46,270 nt of DNA from Candidatus Caenarcanales bacterium (GTDB taxonomy: Bacteria > Cyanobacteriota > Vampirovibrionia > 2-02-FULL-35-15): positions 1 through 46,270 of the forward strand of contig JAGVKQ010000018.1 of assembly GCA_020050435.1 (NCBI GenBank), in the 5' to 3' direction. Positions 9,419 to 17,962 of this stretch are shown piece by piece (position 1 is the stretch's first letter; every line of letters begins with the position of its first letter). A program made the translations under genes and the position numbers. The notes beneath the pieces are model-generated. The model was not told where the DNA came from and did not search any database. It worked only from the letters and a program-made list of their open reading frames with translations.

Positions 9419-11047
9419 TTATTCTCCAGAGTCCTCTAACTCAGATAGAGTCCTTAATATCTGACCTGAAAATACTTCTCCAGTTCCCTCAGAATGAATA
9501 CAAAGAACTTTATTACCCTTAGCAGCTAAAACTAAAGTCCCTTGATCTGTTTCTAAAAGTAAATGATTCAATTGACCTTGATTTATATTACTTGTTTCAT
9601 TTTTAAACTTTTTAAATAAATGTAATATGGCTAATTTAACGTTATCTAAATTAAAAGAGTTTCCATTCCATTCTTCTACAAGTACGTTTCCTTTATCATC
9701 TAAAAGAAATGAACCCAATACACTTTTAACCTTATTAACATTTTCTAAAGTGTTTTTTATATCAAAGTTATCAGCATTATCGGCATCATCTTCGTCAACT
9801 TCTTCCGACTCAACAATTGGAAGGTTTTGTTTCATTTCATTCTTAAAACTTTCTCTAAGTTCTTCCTTTAGCTCATCTTTTATAGACTCTATAAGCTCTT
9901 CTCTAGATTCTTTTTTCAAAGATTCTTTAATTTCTTCTATTTGTTCTTCAGCCTGAGAAAGTGGTCTAAAAGTAGCTTCATGAACATCTTCAAAAATCAC
10001 TTTTTTTGAAAGCTTTCTTTCCCTACTTAATTTGTGCTTTTCTGAAATGCCTGTAGTTAGTTTTTTCACTGCATTTAATGAAGAATATTGTTCAAAAATA
10101 GCAGCTAAATCTTTTTTTGCATCAGAGGGAAGCTTAATAGAGGACTCTATATTTATTGGTTTAGGTTTTTCAATTTTTTCTTCTGTTTGAGCAAGTTTTC
10201 CACCCGACGGGGATCCACTTTTGGCGGAAAATTCTACCTTTTCCTCTTCTTCATCAAAATTAGAGACTCTTAATTCTTCATCCTGAAAGAAAGGAGAATT
10301 GCCAAATACATCTCCAGAATCTAATCCTTCATTATTTGGCTTATATGTTTTTTCTTCTACTCTTATTTCACTCTCAGCAACAAAAAGCTTGCCAGAGCTT
10401 TCTTCAGGCAATTTATCTGCACGAACTTCTGCCTCGTCTGGAGTAAAGTCAAAAGGTTTACCAAAATCATCATCACTTTCTCTTTTTTGTTTATTTGAAA
10501 AAGAAGTAGATGTAGAACCTCCAGATGAAGATGATGTTCTCTGTGAAAAACTTGTAGTTGATCCAGGATCTGGTCTTTTAAGAAGTGGCTTTTTAAAACC
10601 TCTAAAAGCAGGTCTACCTTTCTTGCCATTGTGAAAATTCTTAGTCAACTCTTCATCATAAATAAGTTTGAAGTTGATAACAAGTGAAGCTAAAGAAACT
10701 ATATTTGCAACAAATAATGAGTAGGTGTTTACGTAGAATTCGTTATCTTTCCATTGAAAAGCAAAATCTCCAGGCCAACCAAGGGAATTTACTCCCCAGG
10801 AAGCAACACACATAATAAAAGTACTTATAAAGAAAATAAAAGCTAAGATTATTGATTGGGAAGGATTTGCTTTAGGATACAAAGCAATAATAGGAATAAA
10901 ACTCATTCCAAGCTCACCAATAATGAGGGAAATAAAAGATAAAATTCTCGTAGAACCAAAGTAATTAGGAGTAGCTGATGTAAGTATTATTCCTACAACA
11001 ATTACAATACTGAGAATTAAAAAATTTGGAGCTGATATTCGATACAT
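9419..11047 (-). CDS. Membrane protein with C-terminal Roadblock/LC7-like domain
   Basis: This 542-aa protein has three parts. The first ~150 residues hold four predicted transmembrane helices (e.g. FLILSIVIVVGIILTS, IILAFIFFISTFIMCV, FVANIVSLASLVINF). Residues ~150-430 are Ser/Glu/Lys-rich and probably disordered, with a charged helical stretch (EEQIEEIKESLKKESREE). The last ~110 residues (VLGSFLLDDKGNVLVEEW through GQILRTLSELE) fit the Roadblock/LC7 fold, which in bacteria binds Ras-like MglA GTPases. It precedes pilT by 6 bp. A plausible role is a membrane platform linking a GTPase switch to pilus retraction, which is inference. Residues of the Roadblock part were assigned by pattern, not by a profile search. 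Confidence 0.7.
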   Translation of the reverse strand: MYRISAPNFLILSIVIVVGIILTSATPNYFGSTRILSFISLIIGELGMSFIPIIALYPKANPSQSIILAFIFFISTFIMCVASWGVNSLGWPGDFAFQWKDNEFYVNTYSLFVANIVSLASLVINFKLIYDEELTKNFHNGKKGRPAFRGFKKPLLKRPDPGSTTSFSQRTSSSSGGSTSTSFSNKQKRESDDDFGKPFDFTPDEAEVRADKLPEESSGKLFVAESEIRVEEKTYKPNNEGLDSGDVFGNSPFFQDEELRVSNFDEEEEKVEFSAKSGSPSGGKLAQTEEKIEKPKPINIESSIKLPSDAKKDLAAIFEQYSSLNAVKKLTTGISEKHKLSRERKLSKKVIFEDVHEATFRPLSQAEEQIEEIKESLKKESREELIESIKDELKEELRESFKNEMKQNLPIVESEEVDEDDADNADNFDIKNTLENVNKVKSVLGSFLLDDKGNVLVEEWNGNSFNLDNVKLAILHLFKKFKNETSNINQGQLNHLLLETDQGTLVLAAKGNKVLCIHSEGTGEVFSGQILRTLSELEDSGE

Positions 11048-11121
11048 TTTTACACGTAAATTCTAAGTTATTTCTTCATAAAATACATTATAAACAGAGA
11101 ATTCGTTATTCCCTGCTTGGA

Positions 11122-13578
11122 TTACCCCCTAAATTTAGCTTCGAAATTTGATGTTAAGTGGGCTTTTAATTTATTAACCTCATCTTCGATCTGCTTACTT
11201 GCAAGTGTTTCCTCTTCTCCCTGCATGCTGATCCTGTATGTCAAACTCTTATTATCATTGCCTAATTCATATATGCTGACAATTCCTATATCAAGAACAA
11301 ACGTAGAAAGTATTGATTTTAAACTATTTGTAACCTGGCTTGAATCAAATGATTTAGATATGTCTACAGTCAGATCTCTTTCAACAACTGGCATAGAAGA
11401 TATTTTCTTAAAGAACTTTTGCTTTTTGAATTGTTCTAAGATAGAAGGTAGCTTAATTTCAAAAACAGCTACAGGACCAGTAAAATCTAGTTTCTTTTCA
11501 AGCTTTGGATGAAGGCAACCTATAAAGCCAATATTTTCTACTTTGTTATTTACTTTCAAAAGAAGCTTTAAAGAATAACTTGGATGTAAAAATCCTAAGT
11601 CAACTCTTTCAAAATCATAATCTATATGATTTTTAGCAAATAACCCCTCAACGATACCTTTGACTTCAAAGAAAACCCTTTCATAATCAAGTTTACTTTT
11701 CTTCTCTTTAAGCCAAGTTTCTTTTTCTCCAAAAGCAAGACCTGAAATATTTTGAATTTCATTTACACCAGTATCTTTATCAGAAGGCTTTTGCTCTTTA
11801 TCTATAAAATAAGTTCTTCCAATTTCAAAAAGTCTGATAAATGCAGCTTGGTGATTTTGGTTTAATCTTAAGGTTTCAATTAAACCTGGAATAAGCATTT
11901 GTCTTAAAACTGAATGCTCTTTTGACAAAGGATTTGACATCTTAATAGCAACATCAAAATTGAAAGGAAATTCTTTTATATTAGTAATTTGATCCCCAAC
12001 TAAGCTACTAAGATAAACCTCTGAAAATCCTGAAGATAAGAAGTGACTTTTTAGTTTTTCAATTTCTGAGTTAACTTTTGAGTTTGAAGATACTGAAGGT
12101 GGCGCTTCAACAGGGATATTATCGTATCCATAAAGCCTTGCTATTTCTTCTATTAAATCAATGGGTCTTTGTACATCCTGCTGCCTGTGATCTGGAATCT
12201 TGATATCCAAAGCATCTTTTACTTCTGTAATCTTAAATTCAAGGGGTTCAAGCAAATCTATAATGGTTTTAGTTTCAACATCTATTCCTAGAACACGCTT
12301 TATCTCTTTTTTAGGGAGTTTTACTGTTAACTCCTTTTTTACAGGATCTCCAGCTTTAGAAATAATACTTACTTTAGGAGGACAAGCAGGATCAGAAGCC
12401 AATTCAAGCGTCATCTCTATGGCTTTTAGCATTGCTTTATAAGTGAAATTACTATCTACCCCTCGCTCAAACCTCTTTGATGCTTCAGAAGTTAAACCAA
12501 CGGCTCTTGCTCCTCTTCTTACTTTAAATGGACTAAAAACTGCTGCCTCAAATACAATGGTTTTTGTAGTGCTAGAAACCTCTGAATCAAGTCCACCCAT
12601 AACTCCTGCAACAGCCTGAGGAGATTTTTCATCTGCAATTATTAAAACCCCTTCTTTTAATTCTCTTTCTTTACCGTCTAAAGTTGTAATTTTTTCGCCT
12701 TTAGCAGACATTCTGGCATTTAAAGTCTTACCAATTAATTTGGATTTATCATATGCATGCATGGGTTGCCCATATGTAAAATTTATGTAATTAGTAATAT
12801 CTACAATGTTATTTATAGACCTTACACCACAAGACGTAAGTATACTTTTCAACCATCTTGGACTTTCTTTAATAACAATGTTTTCTATTGTAGCTGTATA
12901 AAAAACATATGTATCCTCAGTTTTTTCAATTTTTGCCTGTATAACTTCTACATCTTTACTAAAGCTTGGCTCTTTAAGATTCAAATCTTTTAGTTTTCTT
13001 CCTGTTAAAGCACTCACTTCTTTACTTAAACCATATACCGATAAAGCATCACCTCTATTAGACCTGGCAGCAACTTCTAAAACTATGTCTTTATGTAAAG
13101 AGAGATAATTTATAACATCTTCACCAATAGGAGATTCTTCAGAAAGAATTAATATTCCGCTTTCTTCTCCATCTACAATCCCAAGTTCACCAGAGGAGCA
13201 GAGCATGCCATTTGACTCAATATCTCTTATTTTTGCTTTCTTTATTTTCAGTTTTGAACCATCTTGTCGATTCACAACCTCTGCACCATCTAAACTTACT
13301 GGGATTACTTGTCCTACACTAATATTTTTAGCTCCACAGACAATTTGAAGCTCATTTTTACCATCAGTAGTAACCTTTGTAACCGATAGCCTGTCTGCGT
13401 TTGGATGCTTTTGAATATCTAGTATTTTACCTATAAGAATAGGTCCTTTTAAGTCATGCCCTACATGGCTAATTTCCTCTACCTCAAAAGAACGCATGGT
13501 CAATTTCTCGGCTAATTCTTCAGGAGAAATACCGTCTAGATTTAAGAAGTTATTTAGGAGTTTTAGTGAGAGTTTCAT
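11122..13578 (-). CDS. pheT: Phenylalanyl-tRNA synthetase beta subunit
   Basis: This is the beta chain of the alpha2-beta2 enzyme that charges tRNA-Phe. At 818 aa it is a full-length bacterial form. The N-terminal OB-fold tRNA-binding domain spans ~residues 40-150 (IQKHPNADRLSVTKV, IVCGAKNI). The B3/B4 editing region includes RSNRGDALSVYGL, the B5 region contains the segment KRVLGIDVETKTI, and the C-terminal anticodon-binding (FDX-ACB) domain begins near SSMPVVERDLTVDI. The alpha-subunit gene pheS, normally just upstream, is not adjacent: the 533 bp upstream hold the speD leader. It is the probable first gene of the minus-strand unit pheT - Roadblock - pilT. Confidence 0.97.
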   Translation of the reverse strand: MKLSLKLLNNFLNLDGISPEELAEKLTMRSFEVEEISHVGHDLKGPILIGKILDIQKHPNADRLSVTKVTTDGKNELQIVCGAKNISVGQVIPVSLDGAEVVNRQDGSKLKIKKAKIRDIESNGMLCSSGELGIVDGEESGILILSEESPIGEDVINYLSLHKDIVLEVAARSNRGDALSVYGLSKEVSALTGRKLKDLNLKEPSFSKDVEVIQAKIEKTEDTYVFYTATIENIVIKESPRWLKSILTSCGVRSINNIVDITNYINFTYGQPMHAYDKSKLIGKTLNARMSAKGEKITTLDGKERELKEGVLIIADEKSPQAVAGVMGGLDSEVSSTTKTIVFEAAVFSPFKVRRGARAVGLTSEASKRFERGVDSNFTYKAMLKAIEMTLELASDPACPPKVSIISKAGDPVKKELTVKLPKKEIKRVLGIDVETKTIIDLLEPLEFKITEVKDALDIKIPDHRQQDVQRPIDLIEEIARLYGYDNIPVEAPPSVSSNSKVNSEIEKLKSHFLSSGFSEVYLSSLVGDQITNIKEFPFNFDVAIKMSNPLSKEHSVLRQMLIPGLIETLRLNQNHQAAFIRLFEIGRTYFIDKEQKPSDKDTGVNEIQNISGLAFGEKETWLKEKKSKLDYERVFFEVKGIVEGLFAKNHIDYDFERVDLGFLHPSYSLKLLLKVNNKVENIGFIGCLHPKLEKKLDFTGPVAVFEIKLPSILEQFKKQKFFKKISSMPVVERDLTVDISKSFDSSQVTNSLKSILSTFVLDIGIVSIYELGNDNKSLTYRISMQGEEETLASKQIEDEVNKLKAHLTSNFEAKFRG

Positions 13579-13785
13579 AGTTCAAATATCCTAAAGAAAA
13601 TTATGGCACAGAATAGAAAAAGATTTTTAAAATAAAGCACAAAAAGCCTAAAATGCATTAAAACACACTTTTTATGCATAGAATATCTATTTCAAAGATT
13701 TTCCTACTGGGAGAAGAAGTAAATTCTTTCTCAATTTCTTGAATAAAAATTTGATTACTAACGTCTATATTCCGGACGAGTATGT
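13579..13785. other. Non-coding gap upstream of pheT and of the speD promoter
   Basis: No convincing coding sequence is seen in this AT-rich stretch. It must contain the pheT promoter on the minus strand, but no clear -35/-10 pair could be chosen with confidence. The plus-strand extended -10 for speD begins immediately after it. Confidence 0.5.
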
Positions 13786-13794
13786 TGATATAAT
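13786..13794 (+). promoter_or_regulatory. Extended -10 promoter for the speD leader
   Basis: TGATATAAT is a perfect TATAAT hexamer preceded by the TGn extension. No good -35 hexamer is seen 16-18 bp upstream, as expected for extended -10 promoters. A transcript from here would start near 13801 and carry a ~310-nt leader before speD. Confidence 0.55.
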
Positions 13795-13875
13795 CATATG
13801 CTTGTTGAAAAGAATTTTTCTAACAGAGAGTTAAATAAAATTTCCTCAAAGCCAAGAAAAATTTTCTAAATAAAA

Positions 13876-14070
13876 TTAGTAATTATGGAGTGAAGCTACA
13901 ATCAATTGAAAGGAGTGAAAACAGCATAATTACTAACACCTGAGGTGACTGCCCAAATCCGGCCAATAAAAAATTTGGTGATCAAAAGAAAATAAAAAAT
14001 AATTTGATTCAATTGGGCAAAAACGGTGGAGTGCAAAACAGATTTAAAAAACAAAATGCTAATAAATCTG
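13876..14070 (+). promoter_or_regulatory. Structured leader upstream of speD (candidate cis-regulatory RNA)
   Basis: Four inverted repeats lie in 195 nt. TTAGTAATTAT (13876-13886) pairs with ATAATTACTAA (13926-13936), 11 bp. TGCCCAA (13950-13956) pairs with TTGGGCA (14013-14019). CCAAAT (13953-13958) can instead pair with ATTTGG (13973-13978), which excludes the previous stem. CAGATTTA (14039-14046) pairs with TAAATCTG (14063-14070). The hexamer GGAGTG also recurs three times (13887, 13912, 14028). The layout suggests a regulatory RNA controlling SAM decarboxylase, but no known riboswitch consensus was matched. Confidence 0.45.
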
Positions 14071-14111
14071 AATTGTGCTAAAAGATAATCGATCGGCTGG
14101 AGGAAATAACT

Positions 14112-14540
14112 ATGTTTGGACCACACTTATTATTAGAAGCGTACGGTGCTACAAAACAGAAGCTCTCTGATATTGCTTTAATTAGCGATTTGCTTGACAA
14201 ATACCCTGAAAAACTAGCGATGCATAAGATTATGCCTCCTTATGTATTCAAATACGATAGCGGCACTATAAAGGAAGATTGGGGCATTAGTGGAATCGTC
14301 TTAATTGCTGAATCTCACATTGCTTTACACACGTTTCCTGAAAAAGGATTTTTTACATTAGATATTTTTTCATGTAAGGATTTTGACGTTAGGAGTGCAG
14401 TAGACATTGCTTTGGACATATTTGAACCAGCTAACTTCGAAGAAATGGTAGTTAACAGGGGCAGAGAATTTCCTAAGTCTATTGGACGCGCTGTAAAAAT
14501 CGTTAGCCAAGAACGTAAGAGAATGGCTGCTGTTAAGTAG
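14112..14540 (+). CDS. speD: S-adenosylmethionine decarboxylase proenzyme
   Basis: This enzyme makes decarboxylated SAM, the aminopropyl donor for spermidine. It is made as a proenzyme that cleaves itself to create a pyruvoyl cofactor. At 142 aa it is the short prokaryotic type. The self-cleavage serine is Ser68 in ESHIALHTFPEKGF, and the conserved His73 and Cys88 (DIFSC) follow. An ideal Shine-Dalgarno sequence, GGAGG at 14099-14103, lies 8 nt before the ATG, unlike most genes here. It is preceded by a long leader rich in inverted repeats and followed by two hairpins, so it appears monocistronic. No spermidine synthase is nearby. A SAM hydrolase gene lies 3.4 kb away on the other strand. Confidence 0.95.
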   Translation: MFGPHLLLEAYGATKQKLSDIALISDLLDKYPEKLAMHKIMPPYVFKYDSGTIKEDWGISGIVLIAESHIALHTFPEKGFFTLDIFSCKDFDVRSAVDIALDIFEPANFEEMVVNRGREFPKSIGRAVKIVSQERKRMAAVK

Positions 14541-14560
14541 AGACGTTTCGAGCAACGTCT
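14541..14560 (+). terminator. Stem-loop at the speD 3' end
   Basis: AGACGTT and AACGTCT form a 7-bp stem with a 6-nt loop directly after the stop codon. It has no U-tract and may act with the larger palindrome 23 bp downstream. Confidence 0.4.
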
Positions 14561-14582
14561 TATAGACACAAATCAAAATCAG

Positions 14583-14610
14583 GTAAGGGCGAGAGAAATC
14601 TCGCCCTTAC
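14583..14610. repeat. Short GC-rich palindrome between convergent genes; possible bidirectional terminator
   Basis: GTAAGGGCGAGA, GAAA, TCTCGCCCTTAC: a perfect 12-bp stem with a GAAA tetraloop, far more GC-rich than its surroundings. It sits between the convergent speD and tandem-STAS genes, 10 bp from the latter's stop. The ends resemble the palindromes at 18766-18787 and 26994-27016, so it is probably one member of a small dispersed repeat family that may serve as a terminator. Confidence 0.6.
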
Positions 14611-14619
14611 GCATTTCTA

Positions 14620-15402
14620 CTATGCTTTTGTCCTAGCTAATCTTAGTGAGTCACTAAATGAGTTATTTCCCTCACTTCTCAAACACGAAGTTCTATCAAG
14701 ACTATCAGATAGATCAGGTCTAAAATTACAAGTAAAAAGTCTTGTTTCTTGACCTTCTCCCCCGCTAATATTATTTCTAAATCTACTTATTTGACTTATA
14801 TTTCTAGGTGTCCAAGATTTAACAGAACCAAAATTCATAACAACAGCTTTAGGTTCTTTATCTTCTAATTCATTAAGCTGAGTTCTTAATAAACCTGACA
14901 TCATGTCACCATCGTCCAGATGGCTTTTCACAAAAGTAACAATATAAACACCATCCGTCGAATCTTTTCTTACATTAAATTGAGTATTTAAAGCTGCTTC
15001 CAAATTAGGCTTAACATTAGTAATGGAATCCAGCCTGGTTAATTTAACGATATCATTAAATTTATTGTCTACTATAAGACATAGTGGTTTATCACGATCT
15101 TTACATTTTTGATTTATCTCTATTAGTTTTGATATTAAACTTTCACGATAAGTGTTTTCAGGTGAACCAAAAGTCTCTGTTCGTGAAAGATCTAAAACTA
15201 TTTCATTGACAGCAGGATCATTTATTAAAAGCTCCATCTCATAATCAATTAAAGATATTGTGGTGCTGTTCTCTGCATCCTTTGAATAAGCTGTAACCAC
15301 ATGCACACCATCTATAATTTCAGTATTTAATAAAGAATACTTTCTTTCATTTCTCAAAACACCAAATGTAGGCAAAATACCAAGAACACTTGCTCCAGTC
15401 AT
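14620..15402 (-). CDS. Tandem STAS-like domain protein
   Basis: This 260-aa protein appears to carry two degenerate STAS domains. The first core is NEIVLDLSRTETFGS followed by a helix (RESLISKLIEINQKC) and a strand (DKPLCLIVDN). The second is PKAVVMNFGSVKSW with helix NISQISRFRNN and strand TRLFTC. Each is preceded by a short 'DGVHVVTAYSK' or 'DGVYIVTFVKS' unit, which supports an internal duplication. The classical phospho-Ser motif is not clear in either copy. AAAGGAGACCT gives a strong ribosome-binding site 5 nt before the ATG. A role as an anti-sigma antagonist or partner-switch component is possible, but no kinase or sigma factor is adjacent. Confidence 0.6.
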   Translation of the reverse strand: MTGASVLGILPTFGVLRNERKYSLLNTEIIDGVHVVTAYSKDAENSTTISLIDYEMELLINDPAVNEIVLDLSRTETFGSPENTYRESLISKLIEINQKCKDRDKPLCLIVDNKFNDIVKLTRLDSITNVKPNLEAALNTQFNVRKDSTDGVYIVTFVKSHLDDGDMMSGLLRTQLNELEDKEPKAVVMNFGSVKSWTPRNISQISRFRNNISGGEGQETRLFTCNFRPDLSDSLDRTSCLRSEGNNSFSDSLRLARTKA

Positions 15403-15550
15403 AGGTCTCCTTTTTTTTAAATTAGTGTGAGTATAACAGGTGAAATGATTGGATTAGTTAAAATGGCTGAATTGGTTAATTAATAGTCTAATTCAATAAT
15501 AAACAGCGTTCTTCATAGGCTCATTGGCTCTTAGGAACGTAGGCTCAACC

Positions 15551-17080
15551 TTAAACCGGCTTCATTGTAGGAAAAGCTATTACATCTCTAATACTGGCTG
15601 AATTAGTTAAAAGCATGACTAAGCGATCAATTCCTATACCTAAACCACCGGTAGGCGGTAAACCATATTCAAGAGCTGTTATAAAGTCTAAATCTAGTGA
15701 ATGAGCTTCTTCATCACCAGCATCTTTTTTCTTAGCTTGTTCTTCTAATCTAGCTCTTTGATCCAAAGGATCAGTTAGTTCTGAGAAGCTATTTGCTATT
15801 TCCCAGCCATTTATAAAAAGTTCAAATCTTTCTGTTAAGCCAGATGTCGTTCTGTGCTTTTTAGCTAAAGGAGAAGTCTCAATAGGATGATCCATTACAA
15901 ATGTAGGCTGAATAAGTTTTGATTCTACCTTTTCCTCAAAAACTTCAGCGATGGTTTCACCGACTGAACCACATTCTGATAAGTTTATTTTAAGATTCTT
16001 GATCTGAGGCAAGTCATGTACTTCTTTTACATTTTTTCCCAACAACGGAGCAAAATCTACACCTGTATGTTCTTTAATTAGATCAAGCATGGTTACTCTT
16101 TTCCAAGGCTTTTCATAGTCTATCGGTTTACCTTGAAACTCTACCTGCAAAGTTTCATTTACATTTTTACAAACAGTTTTAATAAGATCCTCTGTTAAAT
16201 TCATCATGTCATGGTAATCAGCATAAGCTTCATAAAGCTCAATCGAGGTAAACTCTGGATTATGTCTGGTAGAAATACCTTCATTTCTAAATATTCTGCC
16301 TAATTCATATACTTTTTCAAAGCCACCCACGACAAGTCTTTTAAGATGTAATTCAGTAGCTATTCTTAAAAACAACTCAATGTCGAGCGCATTATGATGA
16401 GTAACAAATGGTTTTGCTTCAGCACCACCAGCTTCTGTTTGTAGAACTGGCGTTTCAATTTCAATATATCCAATATTGTTTAAATAATTTCTTATTCCTG
16501 CTGTAATCAATGCTCTTTTTCTGAGTGTTTCTTTAGATGTAGGCGTAACAATTAAATCTAAGTATCTTTGCCTGTATCTAGTTTCAATGTCATGAATACC
16601 TAAATGTCTCCTTTTTCCTTCTATGATTTCAGGAAGAGGCAATAAGGTTTTACAAAGAATAGTAATTTCAGTCACCTTAATAGATAGCTCACCTCTAGGT
16701 GTTCTTCTAACAGTACCAACAGCACCAATCTGATCACCCTTATCTAAAAGAGGTAAGAACTCTACTAATTTCTGATCAAGTTTTTCTTTATCACAATACA
16801 ACTGAATCTTGCCTGAGTCATCATAAAGATCAATAAACATCCAGTCATTTCTCTCATTATGAATTCTGCCAGCCACTGTTACAGAATCAGTGGTCTCCTG
16901 GCTATTTTCCAAATGCTGATATTTTTCCTGTAATTCCTTAGCCTTATGAGTTCTGGTAAATTTATAAGGATATGGATCTATGCCTAGAGACTTTATCTTC
17001 TCAAGCTTACGTAATCTCTCATCTCTTAAACGAGTAGATTCATGATGATCAGTATGTGGTGTTGTTTCTTTTGTTGACAC
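15551..17080 (-). CDS. lysS: Lysyl-tRNA synthetase, class II
   Basis: This enzyme charges tRNA-Lys. At 509 aa it has the N-terminal OB-fold anticodon-binding domain ([20 protein letters not shown]), then the class II catalytic core: motif 2 in [20 protein letters not shown] and motif 3 in [15 protein letters not shown] near the C-terminus. It ends in the usual '[11 protein letters not shown]'-type tail. The ycf23-like gene ends 9 bp upstream on the same strand, so the two are likely co-transcribed. A 148-bp gap follows before the tandem-STAS gene. Confidence 0.97.
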   Translation of the reverse strand: MSTKETTPHTDHHESTRLRDERLRKLEKIKSLGIDPYPYKFTRTHKAKELQEKYQHLENSQETTDSVTVAGRIHNERNDWMFIDLYDDSGKIQLYCDKEKLDQKLVEFLPLLDKGDQIGAVGTVRRTPRGELSIKVTEITILCKTLLPLPEIIEGKRRHLGIHDIETRYRQRYLDLIVTPTSKETLRKRALITAGIRNYLNNIGYIEIETPVLQTEAGGAEAKPFVTHHNALDIELFLRIATELHLKRLVVGGFEKVYELGRIFRNEGISTRHNPEFTSIELYEAYADYHDMMNLTEDLIKTVCKNVNETLQVEFQGKPIDYEKPWKRVTMLDLIKEHTGVDFAPLLGKNVKEVHDLPQIKNLKINLSECGSVGETIAEVFEEKVESKLIQPTFVMDHPIETSPLAKKHRTTSGLTERFELFINGWEIANSFSELTDPLDQRARLEEQAKKKDAGDEEAHSLDLDFITALEYGLPPTGGLGIGIDRLVMLLTNSASIRDVIAFPTMKPV

Positions 17081-17089
17081 GATAGATTT

Positions 17090-17875
17090 TTATATGTTTA
17101 GAGCAAAGGCTTTTGCTGGTGTAAGTTTAGATGCAAAACTGTTTACATTAGCAACGACTTCTTTTACTCTATTTGACATCTCATTTACGCTAGAAGCCTG
17201 AGAGATATAATTTCCTACCCCTATTCCACATGCACCCATGGCTATAGCAAGTGCTGCCGTATTTGCAGTAATCCCTGAAGCACTCATAATATTTGCACCT
17301 GGAACATGCTTTCTAAGCTCTAAAGTATTAGTAAGAGTAGAAGATGCTTTCAGTACATCTAAAAATGAAGAATCATTTCTGTCTGATGAAGGAGTAGAAG
17401 GTGAAAAACCTTCAGTCTGTATAAGATCTACACCTATTTCTAAAAGCTCATCAGCGAGTTTTATTTGATTGTCTATTTCTAGAGTAGCTGGAATAGTACA
17501 TGAAAGAATGACATCTTTAGAAACAGATAATTTTACTTCTCTAACAATACTTAGAATTTCTGAAGGTGTAAATAATTTACCTTCAGCATAAAAGCTTTCA
17601 AAGTTTCCCACTTCTAAAGCATCAGCTCCATTATTTGCAGCTTCAATTAATTTCTTAGCATTTACACTAGAAACAAAAATAGGCAATTTTACTTTTGATT
17701 TAACTGCTTGAAGAATCTCTATATCATCACAAATATCTACTGCTGTGGCTCCGCCAACTTCTGCAGCAATTGCAATGTTTAATGTTTTTTCTTTATCATA
17801 ATTTTTAATTCCAGAAATAACTTTTACAAGGTTTTTATTTTTAATTGAATTTAAGATTGTTTCTCTGTTTGACAT
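17090..17875 (-). CDS. ycf23: Ycf23/DUF561 family TIM-barrel protein
   Basis: This 261-aa protein matches the Ycf23/DUF561 family, found mainly in cyanobacteria and some plastid genomes, with no established function. Visible landmarks are KVISGIKNYD near the N-terminus, GGATAVDICDD, LPIFVSSVN, NGADALEVGNFESFYAEG, GVDLIQTEGF, and the phosphate-binding-like IMSASGITANTAALAIAMG followed by GVGNYI. The repeated strand-helix pattern fits a (beta/alpha)8 barrel. It is the best single clue that this organism is related to Cyanobacteria. It lies 9 bp upstream of lysS. Confidence 0.85.
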   Translation of the reverse strand: MSNRETILNSIKNKNLVKVISGIKNYDKEKTLNIAIAAEVGGATAVDICDDIEILQAVKSKVKLPIFVSSVNAKKLIEAANNGADALEVGNFESFYAEGKLFTPSEILSIVREVKLSVSKDVILSCTIPATLEIDNQIKLADELLEIGVDLIQTEGFSPSTPSSDRNDSSFLDVLKASSTLTNTLELRKHVPGANIMSASGITANTAALAIAMGACGIGVGNYISQASSVNEMSNRVKEVVANVNSFASKLTPAKAFALNI

Positions 17876-17962
17876 GATTTAATTTCCTTTCAAATTTATG
17901 AAATATTAGAACATTTATTTTAACATTTAAAGGGATTAATTGTGTTTTGTACTACAGGAAGA

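Noticed and set aside
9627-10634. Ser-rich plus-strand frames inside the Roadblock-membrane gene
   Set aside because: They are the complement of the Ser/Glu/Lys-rich linker and have no independent support.
13876-14070. Known SAM, TPP, cobalamin or guanidine riboswitch upstream of speD
   Set aside because: I compared the leader by eye with the conserved cores I remember and found no match, so it is reported only as an unassigned structured leader.
13902-14126. 74-codon minus-strand frame across the speD leader
   Set aside because: Its composition is not protein-like, it has no ribosome-binding site, and it covers the inverted repeats and the speD start.
15440-15530. Repeats of GGCTGAATTRGTTAA near the lysS 3' end
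   Set aside because: Two similar stretches (near 15460 and 15587) are AT-rich and imperfect; chance similarity is likely.
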